A stretch of DNA of 64,000 nucleotides from Henckelia pumila (taxonomy: Eukaryota; Streptophyta; Magnoliopsida; Lamiales; Gesneriaceae): assembly GCF_033568475.1 (NCBI RefSeq), contig NC_133121.1:1240001-1304000 (forward strand), written 5' to 3'. Positions 1 through 10,439 of this stretch are shown here, piece after piece. The number at the start of each line of letters is the position of its first letter. The stretch's first letter is position 1. The notes below the pieces were generated by a model, which saw only the letters and a program-made list of their open reading frames with translations, did no database searches and had not been told where the DNA came from. Made by a program: the position numbers and the translations under genes.

Positions 1-475
1 TGTACAACCAAAACCGCGGACTTTATCCACTCGATAAGTGATAACCACTTGGAAAGTCCGGATAGGGTAGTTCGATTATTCATCCTATGAATATCCATTT
101 GCATGCTTCGAACATCTCCATGTTCCCTACCAATGAAACGTGGTACTCCGCATCGCAAATGCTAGTCTCAAACTCGAGCGATCCTTATCCTTATTATCGG
201 ACGGCTCAATCGACTAGGAACGGTTTTTAGAATATACAGTGACTATAAGATGTATTTCATGATAGGCATCTCCATGTTCTACCACATCTTACATACACTA
301 TAGTATATTCAAGGTCTTTATCAAAACAACAATAGTATATCACAATATAACAATATGAAGTAATATAAAGTCATTGCCATAAAAGTGTAAATAATATTAA
401 ACAAAAGATTGTTTATACAAAGAGTCATCAAAGCCCATAGCCACACAGTTGGCTCACTGGGCACCCACTCTTACA
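1..475 (-). mobile_element. LTR of an LTR retrotransposon, cut by window edge
   Basis: Read on the - strand, the sequence starts with TG at 475 (TGTAAGAGTGGG) and matches the first part of the solo LTR at 36683-38511 along most of its length. Shared blocks include the stretch around GATAAGGATAAGGATCGCTC and the one around CGAAGCATGCAAATGGATA. The rest of the element lies beyond the left edge, so I cannot tell a solo LTR from a full element. The 5 bases outside the LTR (476-480, GTATT) would be one copy of the target duplication. Confidence 0.8.
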
Positions 476-671
476 GTATTTGTTCAAACGCTCCAGGAGT
501 TGTTCTTAAACATTGTCCGAAGATTGCAAATAGTGTGCCGCACAAACTAGCTCGCAGATGTTTTATCAAAGAAATTAGCTTTACTGATGCCATATGCCAT
601 ATGTCATACCTTGGTTTCTAAAAGTGCAGTAACTAATGACTTGTTATTGTGATTAATGATATATGTTAACA

Positions 672-804
672 TTTAAGGCGTTGATATTTACACTTCATTT
701 TGTATTATTCACACTCCATTTCGTGTGTAAAATATGTATTCAATTTACTCTCAAGTGGAGTGTTAATAACACAAAATGAAGTGTAAATATCAACTCCCTA
801 AAAT
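672..804. mobile_element. Foldback MITE, about 130 bp
   Basis: Two arms of about 40 bp are inverted copies. The left arm reads GTTGATATTTACACTTCATT and the right arm ends AATGAAGTGTAAATATCAAC, separated by about 40 bp. Weaker complementarity continues outward (TTAAGG against CCCTAA). There is no coding capacity. The superfamily is not assigned because the target duplication is unclear. Confidence 0.7.
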
Positions 805-839
805 CTATTATCTATTACTACTATTATGTAAGAGATCAG

Positions 840-1783
840 TAGAGCCGTCAATTCCGGTTAAGCCCGCCACATAATTTAAGTGGGTTGACCCAACAAAATG
901 TGGGCCTAGATGGGCCAACCCGCCTAGACCCGCGACCCACGTAGGTTGGCCCGCCGCGGGCCTGAAAAATTATTATTTTATTTTTATTTTTATTGTTATA
1001 TATGTATTTTTTAATAAAAGTTGTGATTTTTTATTAATTAATTTATATAAAATTTACACACATGAAATCAATAATTAAAATTTTTATTAAAATTTTTATA
1101 TTAATATTTATTTATGAAATGATGTTTATAATTAATTATAATATTTTTTATTTATTTTTATTTGTCGTGATCCAACCCACGGGCCGGCCCGCCTAACCTG
1201 TAACTAGGGGTGCAAATGAACCGAACATGTTCGTGAGCTTTACGAGTCCGCTCGATAAATATTTGATTCGTATTCGAGCTTATCGAACTCGAGCCAAATT
1301 CGAACATGTTCGAACTTTTTTTCGAGCCGAGCTCGAGGCGAAATACTTTGTTCGATAGTTCGCGAATAGTTCGCGAACCTTAATATTTAATTAATATAAT
1401 ATAATTATATAATAAATATATATACATTTTGAACTTTTTCGAACTTTTCGAGCTTTTCGAAACATAATATCCGAATAGTTCACGAATAGGTTCGAATATT
1501 TCGAACCGAACTCAAACTTCATTTCGAGCCGAGATCGAGCCAAAATATTTGAAATTATCGAACTTCGAATCGAGCTCGAACTCGAATATACTCTTATCGA
1601 GCCGAATTCGAGCCTTAAAATTTTATCATTATTCGGCTCAATTCGGTTCGTTTGCACCCCTACCTGCAACCCACCTTGAGTTGGGTTGGGTTGAGGATTT
1701 TCAGCCCGCCATCGACCCGCCAAAAGATGGGTTTTTGGTGGGCCGGCCCGCCCCGCCATGTGTTGCCCCGTGTGACAGCTCTA
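840..1783. mobile_element. Non-autonomous hAT element (944 bp) hosting a nested insertion
   Basis: The termini are inverted (TAGAGCCGTCA at the left, TGACAGCTCTA at the right) and are flanked by an exact 8-bp target duplication GAGATCAG (832-839 and 1784-1791), the size made by hAT transposases. Subterminal regions are rich in GGCCCGCC and GGGTTGG motifs in opposite orientation. No transposase reading frame is present. A second element sits inside at 1205-1662. Confidence 0.85.
1205..1662. mobile_element. Nested hAT-type MITE, 458 bp
   Basis: Termini TAGGGGTGCAAA and TTTGCACCCCTA are inverted copies, extended by ATGAACCGAA against TTCGGTTCGT. The 8-bp flanks CCTGTAAC (1197-1204) and CCTGCAAC (1663-1670) differ at one base, as expected of an ageing hAT target duplication. 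The inside is full of short TTCGAGC and GAACTCGAGC repeats. It inserted into the older element at 840-1783. Confidence 0.85.
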
Positions 1784-1791
1784 GAGATCAG

Positions 1792-2530
1792 AGACCCTTT
1801 GTTGGGGTGCACAAAAATATAAATAAATATATATAAAAAAACACACACCATAACTACTTTCCTCTACTATCTCAATTTTTTTTTATTTTTTCATTTAACT
1901 ATTTCTCCAATTTTTCTCCCAATAATATGAATTCCTTTTTTAAAAAAAAATAAAAAATAAAAAATTAACCCCTAGAGACACTTCATTATTTTTTACATGC
2001 TCATGTGTTTTAATCTAGTGATTGACTTGATATAATTAATATCATAGTAAAAAATCTAATATTTATGCATGTATAGTGTAATGTTCTAGAAGTATCAGTC
2101 ATAATTAAAACTAGCGACGAAAGCACACACAGTTGCGTGTATAATATAATATATGATATTTTATGATTTTTTTATTAATGAAATAATATATTATTTAGTA
2201 GTTGAAAATTAGTTATTGGAAAGATAATATAAATTTAATATCCTATTATATTAAAAAAGGTAAATGAGAAAAAGTGGAGAAAATTGTGGATAAAAGAGTA
2301 AAATTAAAAGACATTTTTCGTGATAGGGGTAAAATGGAGAAACAAATTGGTGTGATCTTGACACACCAAAAGTAGTTATTAAAGGGTGTTAAAGTTTAAT
2401 AGAATATAGTAAAGATAATAGAGATAAATGCTCTCCCATTATTTTGACGAATGTTTATTTAAAATATAATTATATTCTCACATATTAATTTATTGACCTT
2501 TTTCTCCCTAAATACCCAATTTTTTTAAAA
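1792..2530. other. AT-rich intergenic stretch
   Basis: No open frame, RNA gene or clear transposon end is visible. A short inverted match (around AACTACTTT near 1850 and AAAGTAGTT near 2370) hints at a degraded MITE, but it is too weak to call. Confidence 0.5.
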
Positions 2531-2759
2531 AATGCTTCAATCGTATTTTTAAAGACAAAAGATAAGGTAAGATATATATTTATTTTCGAAACTATAAATT
2601 TAAAATAAGATAGAGTAATAAATTTGACTAGTATTATATGCATATATAAACAAAAGACAAATGAATTATTTTTTTAATCGAGAACAAATAAAATTTTTTT
2701 TTCTAGCAAACAAAATCAATGACAAAAAAATCTCTCTCCAAACGGAATAATATAATTTA

Positions 2760-2970
2760 TATACAATTTATAACACGCATTACGAATGCGCCACGACGCT
2801 AATTATAATAAGCGCGACTGCAGCATTCAGGAGTGTTGTTGCTACATCTGATCTGGCTGCCTGCTCGAACAGCTTCACTTCAGTGCGTAGGGTTTAAGAA
2901 CAAGCACAATCAGTCCATCCACCATCGGCTCTGGCGTGAAATTTATTCCGATTCCTGTTCGCAATCTCAG
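2760..2970 (+). promoter_or_regulatory. Promoter and 5' leader of the truncated CAND1 copy
   Basis: This is the upstream-copy counterpart of the functional CAND1 leader. It contains TAGGGTTTAAG (about 2888-2898), a telo-box-like AGGGTTT motif common near starts of plant housekeeping genes. A leader intron donor follows CTCAG at 2971 (GTAACA), with its acceptor at 3531-3533. It is almost identical to the working promoter, so it may still be active. Activity is inferred, not shown. Confidence 0.5.
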
Positions 2971-3595
2971 GTAACACATGCCTATCTCGTCCTGTGACAA
3001 TTTCTGAGGAAAAAACCTGTGCATTGCAATAGCTCTGATTGTGTAGCTGTAGAAAATTCAGTTTGGATTATGTGTTGGAGTGATTTTGCTGCATTTTTTT
3101 TCATCAGTATGATTGCGCGTCATGCTTGCGCGGATGCACTCTTTTGCATTTACTGTGTTTTTGTGTGTGTGTGTGTGTGTTTCTTTTTAATGTTTTTCGA
3201 TCAATTTGGTGTGGTTTCGTCATTGGGAATGCGAGGTTTGAGGAAAATGTTCTGAGTTTCAAGATGCCAAATTTGGTCTCGAGCTTTATCCAAAAACAGA
3301 AATTGACGTTTTTTACAAATATTAGGTTTGTTCTTAGTTCGGTTCTTTTTGCCAGTTTTTTCCCGTTCGTTTATTTACCAACTTGTATTGATTTTGTTAA
3401 CTTCCTGCTTGCGATGCTATTCTGTTCTTGGTAAAATGTTCTTTCAATTGGGGTTTTCTGTGGAATATCTTATTTTATAGAAATTGATTAATGTCGTAGA
3501 CTCATATACTCATTCTTGTATTTATGAACTCAGAAGGTGGTCTATCTTCTTCTGGTGAATTACAAGCTGAACGAGCTGCTTAGAGGTTCAAGAAG

Positions 3596-6406
3596 ATGGC
3601 TAATTTAGAATTAACTGGGATACTTGAAAAGGTAAGTCATGAATACTTTATAGTCTTCAATTCACCTCCTTGCTCTTATTTTTCAGCTGTTAGTATGACT
3701 TAATTATTCACTAAATATTGCCTATGCCCCACAGATGACAGGAAAGGATAAAGATTACAGATATATGGCGACGTCTGATTTGCTATATGAATTAAACAAA
3801 GAGGGATTTAAACTAGATGTCGATCTTGAAGCAAAATTATCTAATATTGTCATACAACAACTGGATGATGCAGCAGGCGATGTTTCCGGATTAGCTGTGA
3901 AGTGTTTTGATCTTGCTTCTTTAAATACGTAGCTTTTTGGATTTATTTTCAGTTTATAATAGTTAGTATTGAGAAACTGCAATCTTATTGATTTTGCTTG
4001 GATGTTCAATTCCAGTCTTGTTCCTTTGGTGAAGAAAATTAGAGAGCAGCAGGTTCTGGAGATGACTAATAAGCTTTGCGATAAATTGCTCAATGGGAAA
4101 GAGCAACACCGTGACATTGCTAGCATTGCTTTAAAGACAATTGTTGGGGAAGTTCCTAGCCCATCTATTGCACAATCTGTTCTTGTATCTATTTCTCCAA
4201 AGTTAATTCAAGGAATAACCGCTCAGGTGAGTCACTTGATCAATCATTCATCTGTTTGATATGGACTAGACAACTACCTTCTTGAGTAACAGATTCACAC
4301 TTGCTATCGATACTATTATGTGCAAGCTTTGTTGGAAGTTGGAGGACAATGGTTTTGAATGTGTTCTTCATCGTGTATGATTTTTATTTCAGGATTCAAT
4401 AATAATATAAATTTAAATGAACTATGCAAGTCACGCTCAATTATTGGTTGCCCGATACTTTTCTCTCGATGTATCCTGAAACCCATCCTCGGACAGGCAG
4501 ATATGCATGTAAAATACTGTCGGGCAATATCAAACGACATTATTTTATATGCATTTCTGCATGTGTAGGTGCACCTTTAGGTTTGTTTGGATTGTTTTGG
4601 GAAAGATAGATTTACTCCTATGATGCAACCTGTTAGATATAGAAAAGGAGATAAACTTGTGTCCTTCAAGTCCTTCAAAGCTTGAAGATGGGAGCTTTCG
4701 AGCTGTCGTCTCATAGTCATTGTTATCTTGTATGAAATAACAGTAATTTTCTTTGACCTCTTTTATGGAAGATTTTCTATTCTCTTGATTTATTAGGTGT
4801 CTAAAACTCAAAAAATGATGTGTTAGGGTTTTTAAACCTTGTCTTTATGGGGCCCTCAACTGTAGGCTGTGGTATTGTGTGTGGTGTTTTGTATACTGTA
4901 GTGGTAGATTTATTGTCATGAGTTGAAATATTTATGTATTCACAGAACTTTTTTCGTCATTTCATTAGACTTTGGTTTTCTTTATCCTCATCATGAAATT
5001 TATGTATCCTTTCTTATTATAGGGAATGAGTACAGAAATCAAATGTGAATGTCTCGATATTATGTGTGACGTTCTTCAAAAATATGGGAATGTAATGGCG
5101 TCAGACCATGAGGTCTTGTTAGGTGCCTTGTTGTCTCAGTTGAGTTTGAATCAAGCCAGTGTCAGAAAGAAGGCTGTTTCAACTATTGGTAGGATGAATC
5201 AAATTCAAAATCTTGTTGAAGATACTCTGATTTTAGTTTCATCAGTTGATTAAACTCTTCCTTTTCGCTGGTTATTACAACATTGCTGCCGCATCGTCTC
5301 TCTCTTCAAGCTTGTCTGATGATTTGTTGGCTAAAGCTACTGTTGAAGTTGTTCGACTTTTGAAAAGCAAGGCCACAAAATCTGAAATTACACGGACAAA
5401 CATCCAAATGATTTGTGCTTTAAGGTATATGATTGAAATAGCCTTTTTTGGCTGATGGTTAGATGTGTCTATGATTGCTCTGATGCTGTCAGAGCCATCT
5501 CATGTGCGTTGAACCCTTACGGTCCTTTTGATTTTGTCGATTTAGTTATCGTAAAGGTAGATTTTTTCACCTTTTCAGGACAGGAATAACTTTACATTGA
5601 GATATGAAAATGATATTTTTTAGTTGTTCACGGGAATCATGGAAATTTAGAATGTTATTCTTGTTCAGTGTTGGTAATTCTGATACCGCGGGTCCATTGT
5701 GTATTGAGTTGTCATGGCATATGCTTTACCTTTTCGTGCATTTTACCCTTCTATGATGAATCATATCGATTGACATCTGGCTTTTTGGTTTTCAAGCCGA
5801 GCTGTAGGTTATCGTTTTGGTCCGCACCTTGGAGATACGGTTCCAATACTAATTGGCTACTGCAATAATGCATCAGAGAATGATGAAGAGCTTACAGAGT
5901 ACAGCTTGCAGGTGCTCGTTCTTTTGATATTGTGTATCAGTGATAATTTTCGTGATCAATACAATCTTTGTTTGAGTTCCCCCTGTTCTTATTTTCTCTC
6001 ATTTTATACTTGTTGAATACTTTTCTGCTTAGGCATTGGAGAGTTTTTTGCTGAGATGTCCCAGGGATATATCTTCCTACTGCGATCAAATTTTACGTCT
6101 TACTTTGGAATTTCTTAGCTATGATCCTAATTTCACTGATAACATGGAGGAAGACACAGACGAGGAGAGTTATGTGGAAGAGGAGGACGAGTATGTTCCA
6201 AAGTTAATTGTTTGCTAATTGAGGACTTGGATGTTATCGATGATAGGGATTTATGCTAATATTTCATTCTATGAGCTTGTAGTGAGAGTGCTAATGAATA
6301 CACAGACGATGAAGATGTGAGCTGGAAAGTGCGTCGAGCTTCCGCTAAATGCTTGGCGGCGTTAATTGTTTCTCGTCCTGAGATGCTCTCAAGACTATAT
6401 GAGGAG
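3596..6406 (+). pseudogene. CAND1: Truncated CAND1 pseudogene (exons 1-8 only)
   Basis: Exons equivalent to functional exons 1-8 lie at 3596-3631, 3735-3904, 4016-4226, 5023-5188, 5295-5424, 5797-5911, 6033-6190 and 6283-6406. All keep the lengths of the working gene (36, 170, 211, 166, 130, 115, 158, 124), so the reading frame itself would still cover 370 codons of N-terminal HEAT repeats. Two splice sites are broken. The intron 2 donor reads TT instead of GT (3905-3906; the downstream copy has GT at 11606). The intron 4 acceptor reads AT instead of AG (5293-5294; the downstream copy has AG at 13157-13158). Retaining intron 2 gives a stop shortly after 3904, for a product of about 76 aa. Exons 9-28 are absent, and the copy ends in intron 8 at an unrelated inverted repeat. 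A truncated, differently spliced product cannot be excluded. Confidence 0.88.
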
Positions 6407-6683
6407 GTATGCATCGATAAGTTTCAAGATATATCTATTTGTAAGCATACTTTATACGACATCTTAACATTCTATTCTAGTGTGGTGTTAGAGTATGCCA
6501 TAATCATTGTAGCTCTTCTCTTGGCATTGTTCTTGCACACCCTGTAAATAATTTTCCACAGAATTAAATTGTAAATGACTTCTTGTAATAAATTGTCAGG
6601 CAAGATGCCATTGACAATGTGATTTTTTTTTTTTTTTTTCCGAATGAGCTCACAGCTCTAGCCTGTTCGTTTACTATGTGGTT

Positions 6684-7118
6684 CAGTTTCTTCCATTTCC
6701 TCCATCTCCTCCATCACCCTGGTTCAGTTCGTTGACGGCGTTCCCGATCTGGTCAAGAGAGTTACCTATGTGGTCAAGAGAGTTACCTATGTGGTTCAGG
6801 GATGGTAAAATTCCGTTTACTCCCCAGTTTCCTCCATTTCCTCCATCTACTCCATCACCCTGGTTCAGTTCGTTGACGGCGTTCCATCTCTCTTGACCAG
6901 ATCGGGAACGCCGTCAACGAACTGAACCAGGGTGATGGAGGAGATGGAGGAAATGGAGGAAACTGAGGAGTAAACGGAATTTTACCATCCCCGAACCACA
7001 TAGGTAGCTCTCTTGACCACATAGGTAACTCTCTTGACCACATAGGTAACTCTCTTGACCAGATCGGGAACGCCGTCAACGAACTGAACCAGGGTGATGG
7101 AGGAAATGGAAGAAACTG
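6684..7118. repeat. Long inverted repeat (hairpin) built from a gene fragment
   Basis: The left arm 6684-6885 is the reverse complement of the right arm 6905-7118, with a loop of only about 19 bases (6886-6904). By eye the arms are almost identical. The left arm lacks one 21-bp repeat unit and has one extra TCTCCTCCA, with few other changes. The right arm is in coding orientation: its + frame reads GNAVNELNQGDGG followed by the heptads LDHIGNS. The left arm starts within a few bases of the end of the CAND1 duplication. A transcript through this region would fold into a stem of about 200 bp. See findings. Confidence 0.92.
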
Positions 7119-7272
7119 CGGAGTAAACTGGGGAATGAATGCCTTGTTGGCAGCGGCAGCGTGCAGTATGGTCTACATAGGCTGGAATGTGGGCGTTGCT
7201 GTTGAAAAGTGGAAAAAAGATGGTTCGATCAAGCTAACCTTCCACTTGTTTTGGTTAGTTATATGCAATTAA
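6967..7272 (+). pseudogene. Fragment of an unrecognised small membrane-type protein gene
   Basis: An open frame of 101 codons ends at TAA 7270-7272. It begins right after an in-frame TGA (6964-6966) and has no ATG until 7135. In order it encodes heptads (LDHIGNS), a Gly/Asn-rich linker (QGDGGNGRN), a hydrophobic segment with small residues (ALLAAAACSMVYIGW), then VGVAVEKWKKDGSIK, a basic tail. The hydrophobic and basic part resembles the decayed frames at 57596-58015 and 59917-60335 (YIGW, then WKK and IK at matching spacing), so these belong to one family. The architecture suggests a tail-anchored or single-pass protein. The N-terminus is missing here, so I call it a fragment. It could be a terminal exon of a spliced gene. 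I do not recognise the family. Confidence 0.5.
6994..7077 (+). repeat. 21-bp tandem repeat, 4 units, encoding a heptad
   Basis: Units start at 6994, 7015, 7036 and 7057. The middle two are identical (GACCACATAGGTAACTCTCT plus T) and the outer two diverge. In frame they encode seven residues per unit (DHIGNSL), a spacing that fits an amphipathic or coiled-coil segment. The left arm of the inverted repeat carries the same array with one unit fewer. Confidence 0.9.
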
Positions 7273-8576
7273 ATGCAAACTGATTCTTACAATTCATTGT
7301 GTTATTTGGTTTCTTGGAATGCAATTAGAACGTACTGAAATGCGTCAGTGATCTCGCATGTTTTGGTTTTGGTTGATATTCACTGTCTATTTGTGTCTCC
7401 TTGCTGTTTAGTTATATTTATGGATGGAAATCAATAAAGATCTTTCTTGTTTAGAATGTCCATTTTATGAATACACGGAGTGTAAAATATAGGTGATGAT
7501 CACGGGGCTTCTATTCATGTAGACAGAGAAGTTCTCTTTCAACTTCAAGGATGACATGATCTGAATTGAAACTTGAGTGAAGCTTGGCTTCAAAGATGTC
7601 CCCTAGATTGATGTTTTCTTTAAATAGCCAGCATGTAAAAAATGAAACTCACCTCCTTTTCAATGTGGCATTGTGGTGGGTGAAATGCATTAGGCTCCTG
7701 TGATACAATCGAAAGCCCTCTAAGAAATAGATGCTCATCACCCTGTGATTTGAATATGATGCTAGAAACTGCTAATTTTCCCATGATGTGCCTGCACAGA
7801 CAGTTATATGGTTGTTGTCTCACACATAATCAATCTAATATAAATTGAGATTTTTTAATTTATAATATACATGTAACTCCAAGAGATCATAGATCGTCGT
7901 TTTCAAATTTTTTCTTCAAATTTGGATAAAAGAAGGTACATTTGAATCATTAGAGATTTTAAAAGGTCAAATTTAATAATGAATAAATAAAATTAATATG
8001 TGGACAAAACCATTGAAGAACAAGGGCTTTTGGCTACATAGTCAGAATAACATGAATTTTATGTCTATATTTTTTTTCTTGTGGAATATTTGGCACTTTC
8101 AAATATAACAAGGGGCTCAGATGCATTTTGCCCATTGTTTTGGTCATAGTAGCGTGGTTTCTAAGTTGGGTTGTGCTATCTCTTGTTTTTGTGGACAAGT
8201 TTAAAAAATACTTGGCCATATGGTGATGATTATCTTATTTCAACTACATGATGTTTTGCGGTTTCTATTCCAATGTTTTACATTAATTTAGTCAAGAAGT
8301 TCTGCTGGTGTTTGCTTAATTATCTGTAGAGTTACTCTAGTGTTTGTCTAATATGGGTGTACAAAAAGGTATCCAATCACTAGTCATCTGAGTTTAAATT
8401 GTGAACTATTTTTATAAAATCTCTACAAACATCGTTGTCAAGAATCTGACAGACATTCTTGCCATGATGATTTTCTTAAGGGAGCTTTTGTTTGGATTTC
8501 TAAGGCGTTGGTTACAGAGGTAAATGCTATATTAGCATAACTCTTAAACTTCTCGCTAGGATTTACACGATGTTCT
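7273..8576. other. Spacer between the CAND1 copies, left part
   Basis: No complete gene is visible. The only coding-like signal is the - strand block 7653-7791, listed separately. The rest is AT-rich with many stops in all frames. Confidence 0.5.
7653..7791 (-). pseudogene. Isolated exon-like block, - strand
   Basis: On the - strand, a pyrimidine-containing CTGTGCAG acceptor precedes 7791 and a perfect GTGAGT donor follows 7653. The 139 bp between them stay open in one frame, with segments such as KLAVSSIIFKSQGDEHL and NAFHPPQCHIEKE. The composition looks protein-like and the splice signals are good, but I see no neighbouring exons and do not recognise the protein. It is probably a stranded exon of a moved gene fragment. 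Chance is possible. Confidence 0.35.
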
Positions 8577-8725
8577 AGTTCCTAAGGCCTAAGATGTCTA
8601 TTTTCTTTTCAACCTCTGATGTTCTTGGTTTGGTATATTTGAGGTCATCCCATAGATTTTAGTTCCTAAGGCCGAAGATGTCGATTTTCTTTTCAACCTC
8701 TGATGTTCTTGGTTTGGTATATTGT
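8577..8725 (+). repeat. Direct tandem repeat, 84-bp unit, two copies
   Basis: The unit at 8577-8660 is repeated from 8661 (AGTTCCTAAGGCC.AAGATGT, then TTTTCTTTTCAACCTCTGAT). The second copy is slightly shorter and carries a few substitutions. It lies just before the exon-like stretch at 8709-8812. Confidence 0.9.
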
Positions 8726-8812
8726 CCACAAACATTAAAGTTGCCGAGGAGATGGAAATATTTTGCGTTCTTGGAGCAGATGCTTCAAGAACACTGGTCC
8801 TTATATTTTCTC
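8709..8812 (+). other. Coding-like stretch, function unknown
   Basis: One frame reads NIKVAEEMEIFCVLGADASR, then a hydrophobic run ending with a stop after KEEY. No start codon or clear splice site bounds it. Together with 9444-9553 it may be a remnant of a spliced gene. I cannot name it. Confidence 0.25.
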
Positions 8813-9443
8813 TCTTTAAGGAAGAGTACTGAACCGACTTGGCAGTATCATCCTGGGCTGCTTATATATATGTGCGTCAGCGCCTTTATTATTCACATAA
8901 AAGAGACACCTTAGTCTGGGATTCTGGAAAGGACTCCCTCCTAGCTGTAAATACAATAAATGAGGAAATGAAATGAAGAGGGTTCTAAAGCCAAACCTCC
9001 TTTTTCAGAAAACTTTCATAATGAGTAAGTCGATTAATTAGGTTGAGGGCATGATAACTGAGGTCGCCTAGTTGTTGAAAGAGGTTATGTTAGTTTGTCA
9101 ATGATAGACATAACATTTGATATCCAGAGTCATGTCCAACTTATGCGTCTACATTCTACAAGGGCTACAATCAGTAGATCAAGAGCCATATATGTCATAC
9201 TTTACAGAACCACGTGGTATAATATATCAATAGAGCTCTGGAAAAAACCTTCAAAGGCGACCGCCTCTTTGCCTGCGAGAATGTATGTTGACATAAAAGG
9301 GTAATTTTGTTTGGTTTGGTTTGGTTTTTGTAATATTCAACGGTGCGTTATTTTGTTCGACGATTGGTAGGATCTAGTATCCATACTAATGTATTCATTT
9401 GCTCTTTTGTTTATTGTACTTATTTAGTTTCTATTTTTGTGCA

Positions 9444-9553
9444 GATCAACTTCCATTCAAGGTAAACTGTTGAAGCACAATCTTGATTCGGAAGTAGTTG
9501 ATGCTCTCAAGGATTTGAGGAACAAATTGTCTGAAAATGCATCCCCTAGTTGA
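9444..9553 (+). pseudogene. Putative terminal exon of an unrecognised gene
   Basis: A TTTTTGTGCAG acceptor (ending 9444) is followed by a frame encoding STSIQGKLLKHNLDSEVV and DALKDLRNKLSENASPS, ending at TGA (9551-9553). The helical, charged composition looks like the C-terminus of a real protein. No upstream exon could be joined with confidence. It is probably the leftover end of a gene disrupted by the rearrangements here. Confidence 0.35.
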
Positions 9554-10213
9554 CTTTCAAGTCATAAATTAGTTGGTGCGGTATCCCTTTTGTTTTGTAA
9601 GCATTGACAAATTTTTTTTGGCACAAGGATTACTTTGATATTGTTCGTATAGGAATCAAAGTGCATTTTAAATTTAAATAGTAATATGAAAATTTACCAT
9701 AATATATATCACAAGAGACTAAAAGTTACTTAAGATGAAATAAATATATATTAAAAACAACTCACTTTTTAAAATGAAAAGATTGACTTAAAATTTGCCA
9801 TTTTGCGGCAAGTTAATAAGTGAATAAGGATTGACTTAAAATTTTCTATGAGCTCTCATTTCTACCAAATAGAATGATTTATATCATTCCTTCAAATTAA
9901 TTTTTGCAAATGTATATTCTTCGATCCATATCTATAATTAGGTTGCAATGCTTGCTAATTTTAAGATATTTTTAACTTATAGATTAATACATTGGTTATA
10001 AGGTATGATCAAAATTTTAGGATTGTCCAATTTTGTTTAGAGAATAAATAAAATGATTAATTTTGTCCATGTAATTTTAATCCTTTGTGTTGAATTTCAA
10101 TCTTGGTCTTTTGTCTTTGTGCCTTTTTTTTTTTTTTTTTTGATTTTAATCATTTTCTCCGTCCTCCCGAATAAAAATGAATAAAATCTTCAAAAATGAA
10201 AAGGTGCAAGACT
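9554..10213. other. AT-rich spacer before the functional CAND1 copy
   Basis: Nothing coding is seen. A T-rich run lies at about 10126-10141. Duplicated CAND1 sequence begins at 10214. Confidence 0.5.
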
Positions 10214-10439
10214 AATGCTTCAATCGTATTTTTAAAGAAAAAAGATAAAGTAAGATAAATATTTATTTTCGAAACTATAAATTTAAAATAAGATAAGAGA
10301 AATAAATTTGACTAGTATTATATGCATAAATAAACTAAAAGACAAATGAATTATTTTTTTTAATCGAGAACAAATAATTTTTTTTTCTAGCAAACAAAAT
10401 CAATGACAAAAAAAAAAAAATCTCCAAAAGGAATAATAC

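Larger units (their letters stand above)
2531..6676 (+). repeat. Partial segmental duplication of the CAND1 5' region, upstream copy
   Basis: The block matches 10214-14535 almost base for base: promoter, 5' leader with intron, exons 1-8 and the start of intron 8. Introns are as similar as exons, which means a recent event. Homology begins at AATGCTTCAATCG and ends after GCCTGTTC.TTTACT. The copies differ in length mainly because a MITE of about 157 bp is present only in the downstream copy (12551-12707). A 3.5 kb spacer separates them, so this is not a simple head-to-tail junction. Confidence 0.93.

Noticed and set aside
1549-1836. Frame across the nested hAT elements
   Set aside because: It crosses transposon borders and target duplications, so it is not a gene.
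1800-2400. Possible MITE around AACTACTTT / AAAGTAGTT
   Set aside because: Inverted match too short and no target duplication found.
4316-4811. Frames in CAND1 intron 3 (both copies)
   Set aside because: They lie within an intron whose borders are fixed by the protein match; they recur only because the intron is duplicated.
6678-6896. + frame through the left hairpin arm (Pro/Ser/Phe-rich)
   Set aside because: It is the antisense of the coding right arm, an artefact of the inversion.
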